Shown here one piece after another: positions 1 through 9,166 of a DNA stretch of 48,636 bases (position 1 is its first letter; each line of letters opens with the position of its first letter). The translations under genes and the position numbers were made by a program. The notes beneath the pieces were generated by a model. The model was not told the DNA's origin. It made no database searches and worked only from the letters and a program-made list of their open reading frames with translations. The stretch is from a bacterium (lineage in GTDB: Bacteria > Bacillota > Bacilli > Lactobacillales > Streptococcaceae). The stretch is taken from assembly GCA_905221295.1 (NCBI GenBank), contig CAJNCP010000010.1, positions 1 through 48,636 on the forward strand, given 5' to 3'.

Positions 1-556
1 TCATTTGACAATATTGACTAGTTGAACCAGCTCATTTTTAGGAAAGTTGGGTGGCTAGCTTCATTATAGAATTTTCAATGATAGCTAGAAGAAGTTAACT
101 GGGATAAATTATAAGATAAAAAATTAATAGTTTATCATTTTAACTGCATAAACTTAATACGTATGTGATTTCCAGTTTTACAGTGAAAAATACTTAAATA
201 ATAATTTAATAATTATTCGTCATTGTTATTGCGTTTTTGATAAAAATTTAGGGATTAAATAACAAATCCTTGGATTTTTAACTAGGGGGGATAGAGAAAA
301 AATAATGTAAAAAAACTATAAAATGATGTATAAAGAGCTAAAGTGTGCATAATATATATAATTTAAAACTATCTATCATCCATGGGCCATTCTAGACTGT
401 ATTTAGAATGGATTGTAGTTTATAAAATACATTGAAATTTATAATGTTTAGAAATTCAGAGAATCCCCCTGAAAACAAAGATCAATATGATTATGTATCT
501 CTATGTCAAAAGTTGACAAACTGTAAATTTTTAGTTTATGAAATATTTACATATAA

Positions 557-586
557 TTAACATAATACTAGAAGTTATAGTATAAT
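557..586 (+). promoter_or_regulatory. Candidate distal promoter of the surface protein gene
   Basis: TTAACA (557-562), an 18-base spacer and a consensus TATAAT (581-586). If used it gives an untranslated leader of about 217 bases that contains the TATCACA/TGTGATA dyad. Inference from motif only. Confidence 0.5.
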
Positions 587-703
587 GAAGACGAGCGATA
601 TTTTGCAAGTTTTCATCCATAAGTGAGTAAGAAATCCTATAGAAGGTTAAATTAAATAACTATTTGAATGGTATCGCTAACCAAATCGAAAAACTAACGC
701 AGC

Positions 704-727
704 TATCACATAGATATTCTTGTGATA
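704..727. promoter_or_regulatory. Perfect dyad TATCACA-N10-TGTGATA, possible operator or leader hairpin
   Basis: Seven-base perfect inverted repeat with a ten-base spacer, 20 bases upstream of the proximal candidate -35 region of the surface protein gene. The dyad is seen directly. Its role as a regulator site or RNA hairpin is a guess; no regulator gene is adjacent. Confidence 0.35.
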
Positions 728-747
728 AATATTGCAATTGAAAGGAG

Positions 748-776
748 TGTTGCCTGCTGGTAAGACATGATATACT
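748..776 (+). promoter_or_regulatory. Candidate proximal promoter (extended -10) of the surface protein gene
   Basis: TG-A-TATACT (768-776) is an extended -10 element; TGTTGC (748-753) sits 17 bases before the hexamer as a weak -35. Transcription would start near 783, giving a leader of about 28 bases with the ribosome site GAAAGGA before ATG 811. Confidence 0.5.
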
Positions 777-810
777 TCTCAATTAATTTAATCAAATAGA
801 AAGGATTTTT

Positions 811-3800
811 ATGGATAAACTAAAGAAAGTACTAGGTTTTCTAGTATTTCCTCTTTTACTCTGGATGATGTTTTTGCCGACAGGAGAAGCACACGCGGCT
901 GATGTAACAGATAAAGTTCACCTTGATAAGTTGAATATCACAGTTGCTAATAGTGGTGATGAAAACATTGCATATGTTGGTAAAAGTGATAAATCATATA
1001 CACTAAAGTTTTCTGGCGAATTCTCATTTCCTGGTATCAGACCTGACGAGCTAAAAGAAGGAGATTATTTCGTAGTGGATGCTCCAAGCAATTTGGGTTT
1101 GGAAAATGCTACCTTGGATTTGATTAATGCTGAAGCAACTAGCGAAGATGATAAGATAATGGGGAAGGTGAAGGTAGAAAGTGCCAATCACCGTCTAGTG
1201 TTTACCTTTAATAAAAAAATTGAAGGTAAGCAGCATGTTCGCGGAACTTTCTTTGCGAGTGCTAAAGAGTCTCTTAATGGAGAGACGAAGACAGTTACCT
1301 ATGTTATTCCAAAAGGAAAAACTTCAACGATAACGTTCAAGGTATCACCTTTCGTTGAGAGCTCTCTTGAAGGTGAGTTGCTTTATAAATCTGGTTGGAA
1401 TCATACGATACTCCCTGCACTTGGATGGGATATGCGGATTAACCGTTCTAAGACAGATATGGGGAATCGCACTGTTAAGATTACAGATAATCTCAGCAAG
1501 GGGGCATTTGCTACCTATTTGGAGTCGACCTTTTCGCTATCTGAGGCTGAGTATGAAACAACAAATAAAAACAAAGCTGGTCTAAAGCATAAAATCAAAG
1601 ATTATAAAATCACACAGGACCCTGAGGAATATAAAAAGGATTCAGACAATACGGCCTTGTTGACCTTTGTCAATGGGAAACGTGGGTTTGAATTGCTCAT
1701 GCCAACTAATATGGGCACAAAGAGCTTCTATCTAAGTTATCGTACAACCTCACCAGCAGATACATCTGAGGTAATAAACTCGGCTTACTACTTAATTGAT
1801 AATGAACCTCAACTGAGATGGAAAAATTGGGGACGTGATATCAATACTAAGACAGAGAATAGTAAGACTCTTAAAACGGTTAAGGCTGTAGGTGCGACTG
1901 TTGCTGCTGATATCGCTGGTAAGATTAAAATCACTAAATTCGACGAAGCAGATGCAGATATTAAGTTGGCAGGCGTTGTCTTTGAAATCCTACGAAAAAG
2001 TGACAGGGTTAAAGTTCAGGAAGTAACAACTGATGCGGACGGGATTGCCCTTTCAGATCATCTCAATGATGGTGAGTATATCGTTAAAGAAAAAACTCCT
2101 AAACCAGGCTATCAGGTAAATAGTCAAGAATTTACAGTTGAGATGAAAGGTGGAAAAGGTGTTCCCCTCAATATCTCTAACAAACGTGTGACAGTTGACT
2201 TTGAAGCAACCAAGACTTGGGTAAACGGAAAAGCAACTGACTACAAAGAAGTCAAACTCGGTTTGTATGTGCACAAAGAAGGACAAACGGTTTCAGATGC
2301 AAAACCTGTTACTGGGAACTACACCCCTGAAGTAACCGTGTCGAACGGTGTCTACACTTATAAGTGGAAAAATCAACTTCCTGAACGTGATGTTGATGGA
2401 AGCAAGCTAGTTTATTCTGTTCGAGAACTTGAAGATCAGACGGGTCTTCCTCTGAAAGAAGGAGAGAAAGTCAAAGTAGGCGACAACAGCTATGTTGTAT
2501 CCTATAACGGAAACAACAAAGTCACCAACACTTACGAAGTTCCAAAGACAAACGTGACGGCTAAGAAAGTCTGGGTTGGTGGTCAGGAACGTGTTCGTCC
2601 AACATTTTACTTCAAACTCTATCTTACACCAGAAGGTGGAGCGATTGAAGAAGTGGCTGGTGTTGAAGAAAAAGAAGTTCCAAAAACAAATGGAACTGTA
2701 GAATGGACGGACCTTCCTGCGACAGATGAGCACGGTGTGAAGTACACTTATAGTGTGATGGAAGTAGATGAAGATGGCAATCTCATTATAGATACGATAG
2801 ACGGCTATACTCCAGCACAAACAGCGGCTCTGACTGTTACGAATACGTATAGCACTTCACCAACTAAGGCTATTATTGAAGCTAAGAAAGAACTGAAAGA
2901 TCGTCCAACAAAGCTTCAAGAAAATGAGTTTGAATTCACTTTGACTGACTCAAATGGTGTGGTTAAAGATACTAAGAAGAACGACAAGGACGGAAACGTT
3001 AAGTTCAAAGAATTAGAATTTGATAAAGCAGGAACCTATAACTACACAATCACTGAAACAAAAGGTGGTCAAACCATTAATGGTGTGACTTATGATGGTA
3101 GAAAAGTACCGGTCACAGTACGTGTTGTAGATGATGGCAAAGGTAAGCTGGTTGCATCAGTAATGTATTATCCTATTACTGCTGTAGCACTTCCAGCTGC
3201 TGATTTCTCATCTTCAGCACCTGGTGCTAATCTTGTTCCACCACTTGCTGGTGCAGTGACAAGAGCTACTGATATTGGAATTCAGACATTCACCAATACT
3301 TATAAGCCTGCTAACGCGAAAGTTCCTGTTTCGGCAACCAAATCATTCATCAACAAGAACACTGATAAGCCAATTCAGCTTCAAGGTGGGGAGTTCGAAT
3401 TTGCCTTGTTTGAGAAAAATGGTACAGATCCAATTCAAACAACAACAAATGATGCAACTGGAAACATTAAGTTTGAAGATTTAGAATTCAATCAAGCTGA
3501 CACTTATCATTACACCATCGTTGAAAAGAATGCTGGGACAACTGATAAAGGAATCACTTATTCTAACAAGACTATCGAAGTAACGATTAAAGTTGTTGAC
3601 AACGGTAAGGGAGCGCTTGAAGCAACTGTTACCTATGACAATAACGATAGCACTTTCGAAAACACCTATAAGGCTGAAAATGCCAAAGCTGTTCTTGAAG
3701 TAGATAAGAAACTAAGCAATCGCATTCTCGAAGCTGACATGTTCGAATTTACTTTGACAGACCAAGTTGGTAACGTTGAAAAAGCGAAGAATGGCGCTGA

Positions 3801-6789
3801 CGGAAAAGTTAAGTTTTCAGAGTTGACATTTGATGAAGCAGGTACTTACACTTACACTATTAAGGAAGTAAAAGCTGGCACAACGGAGAATGGTATCACC
3901 TACGATGCCAAGACTGTCACAGCTAAAGTAACTGTAACCGATGATGGTCAAGGTGAATTGCATGCAAAGGTTGAATACAGCAGTGATGCAAGTGATGGTA
4001 GCACAAGTTTCACTAATGTCTACACCCCAGCTAAAACACAGATTCCAGTGAAGAAAGTTTGGAATGATGCCAACAACCAAGATGGCAAACGTCCAGGATC
4101 AGTCACAGTTAAACTTCTTGCCGATGGTCGAGACACAGGTAAGACCCTTGAACTCAATAAAGAGAACAACTGGCAAGCAACTTTCACCGATCTGGATGCG
4201 GATAAAGGTGGCACGCCAATCGCCTATACAATCGAAGAAGTTGCAGTCGCAGAATATGAGTCTAAGGTGACAGGAGATGCGACAACTGGCTACACCATTA
4301 CTAATAGCTACACACCAGGTAAGACTCAAGTACCAGTGAAGAAAGTTTGGAATGATGCCGATAACCAAGATGGCAAACGTCCAGAGTCTATCACCGTAAA
4401 ACTCCTTGCCGATGGTCAAGACACAGGTAAGACCCTTGAACTCAATAAAGAGAACAACTGGTCAGGAAGCTTCACAGATCTTGATGTGAACAAAGCTGGT
4501 AAAGCGATTAAGTACACTATTGAAGAAGTCGCAGTCGCAGAATATGAGTCTAAGGTAACAGGAGATGCGACAACTGGCTACACCATTACCAATAGCTACA
4601 CACCAGGCAAGACTCAAGTACCAGTGAAGAAAGTATGGAACGATGCCGAGAACCAAGACGGCAAACGTCCAGGATCAGTCACAGTTAAACTTCTTGCCGA
4701 TGGTCAAGACACAGGTAAGACCCTTGAACTCAATAAAGAAAACAACTGGTCAGGAAGCTTCACAGATCTTGATGTGAACAAAGTTGGTAAAGCGATTGTT
4801 TACTCAGTAGTCGAAGTAACTGTTCCTAGTTACACTTCAGAAGTTACTGGTGACGCTACATCAGGATTCACAATCACAAATAGCTATTCTCCAGAAACAG
4901 TTGATGTAAAAGCAACTAAGAACTGGGATGACGCGAACAACCAAGACGGTAAACGTCCAACCAAGATTACAATCAATCTTTTAGCAGATGGTCAGAAAGT
5001 TGATTCGAAAGAAGTTCAAGCAGCTGCAGACGGAACTTGGACTGTCGAATTCACGAAATTAGCAAAATATAAAGATGGTAAAGAAATCAAATACACTGTA
5101 ACAGAAGAAGTTGTAGCCGAATACGAATCTACTATTACAGACTTTACCATCACAAACAAATATGCACCAAAAGAAATCGACTACAAGGTAACAAAAGTAT
5201 GGAACGATGCGAACAACCAAGACGGCAAACGTCCTGAGTCCGTAACCGTTCAACTTTTCAAATCTGTAGATGGATCTAAACCAGTAGCCGTTGAAGGTAA
5301 GAAATTGACCTTGACAGCTAAGGATAAGACAGACGCTAACACTTGGGTAGCATCATTTACAAAACTTCCACAATTCGAAGCTGGTAAAGAAATCACTTAC
5401 TCCATCAAGGAAGTTGATGTGCCAGCTGGCTATGAAGCCTCTGTAACTGGACAAGTGGTAACAAACACTCATAACCCAGAAACAGTTGATGTAAAAGCAA
5501 CTAAGAACTGGAATGACGCGAACAACCAAGACGGTAAACGTCCAACCAAGATTACAATCAATCTTTTAGCAGATGGTCAGAAAGTTGATTCGAAAGAAGT
5601 TCAAGCAGCTGCAGACGGAACTTGGACTGTCGAATTCACGAAATTAGCAAAATATAAAGATGGTAAAGAAATCAAATACACTGTAACAGAAGAAGCCGTA
5701 GCCGAATACGAATCAACTATTACAGACTTTACCATCACAAACAAATATGCACCAAAACAAATCGACTACAAAGTAACAAAAGTATGGAACGACGCGAACA
5801 ACCAAGACGGCAAGCGTCCTGAGTCCGTAACGGTTCAGCTTTACAAATCTGTAGATGGATCTAAACCAGTAGCCGTTGAAGGGAAGAAATTGACCTTGAC
5901 AGCTAAGGATAAGACCGACGCTAACACTTGGGTAGCATCATTCACAAATCTTCCACAATACGAAGCTGGTAAAGAAATCACTTACTCTATCGATGAAGTG
6001 GATGTCCCAGCTGGCTATGAAGCCTCTGTAACTGGTCAAGTAGTGACAAACAATTACACACCAGAAACAGTAATTCTTTCAGGAACTAAGGTGTGGAAAG
6101 ATAACAACAACCACAGTGGCAAACGTGCAGATAAAGTGAAAGTTCAAATTCTTAACGGCGACAAAGTTGTTCAAGAAATTGAAGTATCAGAAGCAACTGG
6201 TTGGAAGTTCGAATCAAAAGCACTTCCTAAGTATGAAAATGGTACAGAAATCAAGTACACTGTCAAAGAAGTGGCTGTGAAAGAATATACCTCAACAGTT
6301 ACTACGGACAAAGATGGTAAGTACACAGTTACCAATGAATACACACCAGAAAAAACTTCTATAAAAGGTCGTAAAATCTGGAAAGATAAAGATAACAAAG
6401 ACGGTATCCGTCCAGCATCTATCACAGTGAAACTTCTTGCCGATGGTAAAGAAACTGGTAAAGTAGCTACAGTATCAGAAGCAACTGGTTGGACTTATGA
6501 GTTCACAGAACTTGAGCGTTATAAAGATACTAAAGGTACAGAATTCAAATACTCTGTAGTAGAAGTTCCAGTTGATGGTTATACATCTGAAGTAGAAGGC
6601 TTCAATATCACAAATACACACACACCAGAAAAACCAACACCAGGCAAACCAAATGAACCAGGAAAACCAGGACAAAAACCTCAACTTCCTAACACTGGTG
6701 AAAAAGCATCTAACGCAACAGTAGTTGCAGGACTTGCTTTGATGGCAGTGACCGGTGGATTGTACTTTGTAAGCCGTAAAAATAAATAA
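811..6789 (+). CDS. LPXTG-anchored multidomain adhesin with SpaA, FctA-like and CnaB repeats
   Basis: Sortase-anchored surface protein of 1992 residues, probably an adhesin. A signal peptide (residues 1-29, cut near AHA-AD, no YSIRK motif) is followed by an N-terminal beta-rich adhesin region (about 30-365), a SpaA/prealbumin-like domain (about 370-460), two divergent CnaB domains (about 463-680), three FctA/Spy0128-like pilin domains (about 684-1072) and nine CnaB-type repeats with the signature KKVWNDANNQDGKRP. A Pro/Gly-rich wall linker, LPNTG (1959-1963), a hydrophobic segment and a basic tail end the protein. Lys near the start of each domain, Glu in YTIEE and Asn in TNSYT fit self-formed isopeptide bonds of these families. 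ATG 811 has the ribosome site GAAAGGA. The gene stands alone, with no sortase or pilin neighbours. The ligand is unknown. The DNA repeats make copy-number variation likely. Confidence 0.93.
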   Translation: MDKLKKVLGFLVFPLLLWMMFLPTGEAHAADVTDKVHLDKLNITVANSGDENIAYVGKSDKSYTLKFSGEFSFPGIRPDELKEGDYFVVDAPSNLGLENATLDLINAEATSEDDKIMGKVKVESANHRLVFTFNKKIEGKQHVRGTFFASAKESLNGETKTVTYVIPKGKTSTITFKVSPFVESSLEGELLYKSGWNHTILPALGWDMRINRSKTDMGNRTVKITDNLSKGAFATYLESTFSLSEAEYETTNKNKAGLKHKIKDYKITQDPEEYKKDSDNTALLTFVNGKRGFELLMPTNMGTKSFYLSYRTTSPADTSEVINSAYYLIDNEPQLRWKNWGRDINTKTENSKTLKTVKAVGATVAADIAGKIKITKFDEADADIKLAGVVFEILRKSDRVKVQEVTTDADGIALSDHLNDGEYIVKEKTPKPGYQVNSQEFTVEMKGGKGVPLNISNKRVTVDFEATKTWVNGKATDYKEVKLGLYVHKEGQTVSDAKPVTGNYTPEVTVSNGVYTYKWKNQLPERDVDGSKLVYSVRELEDQTGLPLKEGEKVKVGDNSYVVSYNGNNKVTNTYEVPKTNVTAKKVWVGGQERVRPTFYFKLYLTPEGGAIEEVAGVEEKEVPKTNGTVEWTDLPATDEHGVKYTYSVMEVDEDGNLIIDTIDGYTPAQTAALTVTNTYSTSPTKAIIEAKKELKDRPTKLQENEFEFTLTDSNGVVKDTKKNDKDGNVKFKELEFDKAGTYNYTITETKGGQTINGVTYDGRKVPVTVRVVDDGKGKLVASVMYYPITAVALPAADFSSSAPGANLVPPLAGAVTRATDIGIQTFTNTYKPANAKVPVSATKSFINKNTDKPIQLQGGEFEFALFEKNGTDPIQTTTNDATGNIKFEDLEFNQADTYHYTIVEKNAGTTDKGITYSNKTIEVTIKVVDNGKGALEATVTYDNNDSTFENTYKAENAKAVLEVDKKLSNRILEADMFEFTLTDQVGNVEKAKNGADGKVKFSELTFDEAGTYTYTIKEVKAGTTENGITYDAKTVTAKVTVTDDGQGELHAKVEYSSDASDGSTSFTNVYTPAKTQIPVKKVWNDANNQDGKRPGSVTVKLLADGRDTGKTLELNKENNWQATFTDLDADKGGTPIAYTIEEVAVAEYESKVTGDATTGYTITNSYTPGKTQVPVKKVWNDADNQDGKRPESITVKLLADGQDTGKTLELNKENNWSGSFTDLDVNKAGKAIKYTIEEVAVAEYESKVTGDATTGYTITNSYTPGKTQVPVKKVWNDAENQDGKRPGSVTVKLLADGQDTGKTLELNKENNWSGSFTDLDVNKVGKAIVYSVVEVTVPSYTSEVTGDATSGFTITNSYSPETVDVKATKNWDDANNQDGKRPTKITINLLADGQKVDSKEVQAAADGTWTVEFTKLAKYKDGKEIKYTVTEEVVAEYESTITDFTITNKYAPKEIDYKVTKVWNDANNQDGKRPESVTVQLFKSVDGSKPVAVEGKKLTLTAKDKTDANTWVASFTKLPQFEAGKEITYSIKEVDVPAGYEASVTGQVVTNTHNPETVDVKATKNWNDANNQDGKRPTKITINLLADGQKVDSKEVQAAADGTWTVEFTKLAKYKDGKEIKYTVTEEAVAEYESTITDFTITNKYAPKQIDYKVTKVWNDANNQDGKRPESVTVQLYKSVDGSKPVAVEGKKLTLTAKDKTDANTWVASFTNLPQYEAGKEITYSIDEVDVPAGYEASVTGQVVTNNYTPETVILSGTKVWKDNNNHSGKRADKVKVQILNGDKVVQEIEVSEATGWKFESKALPKYENGTEIKYTVKEVAVKEYTSTVTTDKDGKYTVTNEYTPEKTSIKGRKIWKDKDNKDGIRPASITVKLLADGKETGKVATVSEATGWTYEFTELERYKDTKGTEFKYSVVEVPVDGYTSEVEGFNITNTHTPEKPTPGKPNEPGKPGQKPQLPNTGEKASNATVVAGLALMAVTGGLYFVSRKNK
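4029..4890 (+). repeat. Three tandem 288-bp units encoding CnaB domains
   Basis: The sequence CCAGTGAAGAAAGT recurs at 4045, 4333 and 4621, an exact period of 288 bases (96 residues). Unit ends are almost identical and the centres differ more, as expected from gene conversion between units. In frame, so gain or loss keeps the protein intact. Confidence 0.9.
4891..6060 (+). repeat. Tandem duplication of a 585-bp two-domain unit
   Basis: CCAGAAACAG starts at 4891, 5476 and 6061, exactly 585 bases (195 residues) apart. The units 4891-5475 and 5476-6060 are nearly identical, especially in the first 200 bases, and each encodes two CnaB domains of different subtype. This suggests a recent in-frame duplication of a domain pair. 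The length is likely to vary between strains, and short-read assemblies may collapse it. Confidence 0.92.
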
Positions 6790-6842
6790 TCTCTATATTA
6801 GAGTTGATTTTCAGTTAGTTCTTAGGAAGTAATTGGAAAGGA

Positions 6843-6877
6843 AATAGTCCAGAACAATTGTTCTGGACTATTCTTTT
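6843..6877. terminator. Bidirectional terminator between the adhesin gene and bioY
   Basis: Perfect inverted repeat (arms AATAGTCCAGAAC and GTTCTGGACTATT around AATT) with a T-rich run on the plus strand. The gene on the other strand, bioY, ends inside the T-run at 6876. Confidence 0.85.
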
Positions 6878-7412
6878 ATCTTGAAAAATATGGAAGGCTT
6901 TTTAATCGTTCGAGTAGGGGACGACTAATGAAACTAATGGCAATAATCTTACCAAGATCAGGGAGGATAAAGGGAAGGACACCGACAGCGAGTGCCTTAT
7001 CGAATGGCATACCAGCAAGGAAGTGGAGGCTGAGAATACCTCCGACAAAGACGAGGGAATCACCCAAGAGGTTGGCTAGGAAAATGCGGATATAGCCACT
7101 ATTCTGATGGATGAGATAAGAGGTAAGTCCTGCATAGACAAGGTCAAACCAAAGATAGCCTGAACTTGGACCGACTAAAACGTGAAACCCAGCTCCTCCC
7201 CCTGCAAAGACAGGTAAACCAATGGCACCCAGCAGGAGATAGAGAGCTACAGAAAGGAAGGCTTCTCTAGGTCTAAAAACAGTAGCAATCAGACCGATTG
7301 CAAAATTTTGCAAAGTGAAGGGTACAGGACCGATAGGGAGACTGATTTGTGCTAATACGGCGATGAGAGCAGCACCGATAGCAGGGATAGCATAGATATG
7401 AGCTTTTTTCAA
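6876..7412 (-). CDS. bioY: Biotin transporter BioY (ECF S component)
   Basis: A 178-residue membrane protein of the BioY family, the substrate-binding S component of an energy-coupling-factor transporter; it needs the shared EcfAAT module, which is not in this window. Hydrophobic helices run nearly end to end, and the family pattern is clear around residues 20-90 (IGPVPFTLQNFAIGL, then a Gly-rich GAIGLPVFAGG loop). The start is TTG at 7412-7410: reading the minus strand, AGAGGT lies seven bases upstream and no ATG is available nearby. A promoter and a BirA-like site lie upstream (7446-7497). No biotin synthesis genes are nearby, which fits uptake by a biotin auxotroph. Confidence 0.93.
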   Translation of the reverse strand: MKKAHIYAIPAIGAALIAVLAQISLPIGPVPFTLQNFAIGLIATVFRPREAFLSVALYLLLGAIGLPVFAGGGAGFHVLVGPSSGYLWFDLVYAGLTSYLIHQNSGYIRIFLANLLGDSLVFVGGILSLHFLAGMPFDKALAVGVLPFILPDLGKIIAISFISRPLLERLKSLPYFSR

Positions 7413-7445
7413 AACTGTTAACCTCTTTTTAAAATTATAGTAACT

Positions 7446-7473
7446 ATTATACTAATTCAGAAGAAAATGTCAA
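7446..7473 (-). promoter_or_regulatory. bioY promoter
   Basis: On the minus strand TTGACA (7473-7468), a 16-base spacer and TATAAT (7451-7446), both consensus. Transcription would start about 28 bases before the TTG start codon. Confidence 0.8.
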
Positions 7474-7497
7474 CCTATTTTTTATAACGAGGTAACA
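7468..7497. promoter_or_regulatory. BirA-like operator overlapping the bioY -35 box
   Basis: Read on the plus strand, TGTCAACC (7468-7475), 15 bases, then GGTAACA (7491-7497). The biotin repressor consensus that I recall for Firmicutes is TGTTAACC-N15-GGTTAACA. The left half has one mismatch and the right half lacks one base. Overlap with the -35 hexamer suits repression by biotin-bound BirA. The regulator assignment is inference. Confidence 0.55.
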
Positions 7498-7521
7498 ATT
7501 TTGTAACAGCCGATTATGCAT

Positions 7522-7549
7522 GTAAAAAGAGACCTCTTGAGGTCTCTTT
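7522..7549 (-). terminator. Terminator of gor
   Basis: Perfect eleven-base inverted repeat AAAGAGACCTC / GAGGTCTCTTT starting six bases after the gor stop, with a run of U on the minus strand. It separates gor from bioY on the same strand. Confidence 0.85.
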
Positions 7550-7555
7550 AGATAA

Positions 7556-8902
7556 CTAGCGCATGGTCACAAATTCTTCAGAAGCAGTTGGGTGGATAGC
7601 TACTGTAGCATCAAAGTCCGCCTTGGTCGCTCCCATCTTGATAGCGACTGCGAATCCTTGAATCATCTCATCCACTCCGTAACCGAGCCCGTGAAGGCCA
7701 ACAACTTTTTCATCAGCACCAGCGGTGATGAGTTTGAAGCGAGATTCTTGACGATGGTTTGTAACAGCTGAGTACATAGATGCAAAGCTTGACTTGTAGA
7801 CTTTAATGTGCTCTTGGCCATATTTTTTAATAGCTTGATCTTCAGTCAACCCCACAGTTCCGATTGCTGGGTGGGAGAAAACAACAGTAGGGATAGTTGT
7901 GTAGTCCATCTTGGCACTTGTTCTCCCATTAAAGAGTCGTTCAGATAGGGTACGTCCTGCCTTGATGGCTACGGGAGTTAGTTCCTTCTCACCAGTAACG
8001 TCTCCGAGGGCATAGATACCATCTACAACTGTATTTTGATACTCATCCACTTGGATAAATCCACGTTCGTTGAGTGTAACGCCAGCCTTTTCTAACTCCA
8101 GTCCGTCTACATTTGGACGGCGACCGGTAGCCCAGATAACTTGGCTTGCAGTGTGACTGGAACCGTCTTCGAAATAAATCGTAATGCCTTGCTCTGATTC
8201 TTCTAGTTTGACGGGTATCTTATGCGTGTGCAAAGGCAGGCCTGTTTTTTCCATTTCGTTGACGAGACCTTCCACGATGTAGCTGTCAAAACCACGTAAA
8301 GGACGATCGCGACGGACGAACAAATCCGTTTTTACTCCGAGTGCGTGGAGAACACCTGCTAACTCAACGGCGATATAGCCAGCGCCAAGAATCGCAACAG
8401 ATTCAGGAAGTTGTTCCCAAGCAAAGACATCGTCTGAACTACCACCGAGTTCCGCTCCAGGAATAGTTGGGATGCTTGGGCGAGCACCAGTCGCAATCAC
8501 GATATGTTTGGCCCGAATCAATTCACCATTAACGCTGACGGTGTGGGAATCAACGAAATGAGCACGACCCTCAATCAAATCAACCCCGTTGCGTTTGAAA
8601 CTTCCATCATAAGATGAGCGAGCACGGTCGATGTAGGCTTCACGATTTTGACGAAGTTTTGCGAAATCAAATTGAACATCTGAACTTGTAAACCCATAGT
8701 CAGGACCGTAGTGGTGGAAGCTTTCAGCGATTTGGGCTCCATACCACATGATTTTTTTAGGAACACAGCCGACATTGACACAAGTTCCGCCTAATTTTTT
8801 CTCTTCGATAACAGCTGCTTTGGCACCGTGTTCACCAGCTCGGTTCATAGTCGCGATGCCGCCACTCCCTCCCCCGATGGCGATGATATCATATTCTCTC
8901 AT
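7556..8902 (-). CDS. gor: Glutathione-disulfide reductase
   Basis: NADPH-dependent FAD flavoenzyme that reduces glutathione disulfide in the cytoplasm; 448 residues, the usual length. Visible motifs are the FAD-binding GGGSGG (residues 10-15), the redox pair C41 and C46 in [13 protein letters not shown], an NADPH-binding [11 protein letters not shown] near 173-183, a second FAD motif [10 protein letters not shown], and the C-terminal HPTASEEF with the catalytic His at 437. The ATG at 8902 has AGGAG upstream. Mitis-group streptococci generally import glutathione rather than make it, and the enzyme serves defence against the peroxide they produce. It is transcribed alone, divergent from the efflux pump genes. 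Confidence 0.95.
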   Translation of the reverse strand: MREYDIIAIGGGSGGIATMNRAGEHGAKAAVIEEKKLGGTCVNVGCVPKKIMWYGAQIAESFHHYGPDYGFTSSDVQFDFAKLRQNREAYIDRARSSYDGSFKRNGVDLIEGRAHFVDSHTVSVNGELIRAKHIVIATGARPSIPTIPGAELGGSSDDVFAWEQLPESVAILGAGYIAVELAGVLHALGVKTDLFVRRDRPLRGFDSYIVEGLVNEMEKTGLPLHTHKIPVKLEESEQGITIYFEDGSSHTASQVIWATGRRPNVDGLELEKAGVTLNERGFIQVDEYQNTVVDGIYALGDVTGEKELTPVAIKAGRTLSERLFNGRTSAKMDYTTIPTVVFSHPAIGTVGLTEDQAIKKYGQEHIKVYKSSFASMYSAVTNHRQESRFKLITAGADEKVVGLHGLGYGVDEMIQGFAVAIKMGATKADFDATVAIHPTASEEFVTMR

Positions 8903-8931
8903 AGAAAACTCCTTATAGCTTTGATAGTCAT

Positions 8932-8960
8932 ATTCTATCGTTTTTACTTTTTGAATGCAA
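8932..8960 (-). promoter_or_regulatory. gor promoter
   Basis: On the minus strand TTGCAT (8960-8955), 17 bases and TAGAAT (8937-8932), about 30 bases before the gor start codon. Confidence 0.65.
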
Positions 8961-9103
8961 AAATCTGCTACGGCATAAGTAAAAAGTTGAAATTACTTGC
9001 TAAATATAGAAATAAGATGTATTATGTAACTAGTACAATTGATGCGCCAGAAAGAAGCTGAAGGTGAGTTTTGGAATGCTTCTCTTTTCTCACGGTACAA
9101 TCA

Positions 9104-9132
9104 TTGTTCAGAGTGGATAAATTTGATATAAT
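9104..9132 (+). promoter_or_regulatory. Promoter of the MacAB-like efflux operon
   Basis: TTGTTC (9104-9109), a 17-base spacer and a consensus TATAAT (9127-9132). Its position decides the start of the next gene: an upstream in-frame TTG at 9071 would lie before the transcript begins, so ATG 9167 is the start. Confidence 0.8.
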
Positions 9133-9166
9133 GGTCTTTAATGGAAAATATGAAAGGCGTTTTGGG

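Larger units (their letters stand above)
1..810. other. Long AT-rich non-coding region before the surface protein gene
   Basis: No coding region was recognised in these 810 bases; they are visibly richer in A and T than the rest of the window. The stretch holds two candidate promoters (557-586 and 748-776) and two perfect inverted repeats: CCATTCTA at 387-394 with TAGAATGG at 404-411, and TATCACA at 704-710 with TGTGATA at 721-727. The second dyad lies just upstream of the proximal promoter and could be an operator or an mRNA hairpin if transcription starts at the distal promoter. The first bases may be the tail of an intergenic region of an upstream gene outside the window. Confidence 0.6.

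Noticed and set aside
4029..6060. Regular repeats considered as a CRISPR-like array.
   Set aside because: The periods are 288 and 585 bases, fully coding and in frame; there are no short direct repeats with unique spacers.
2053..6684. Several open frames on the minus strand within the adhesin gene.
   Set aside because: They mirror the repetitive coding sequence and recur with its repeats; none has a start signal or recognisable product.
9071..9166. A TTG-started N-terminal extension of the MacA-like protein.
   Set aside because: A good promoter (-35 at 9104, -10 at 9127) lies inside it, so the transcript begins after the TTG. ATG 9167 gives a normal membrane anchor.
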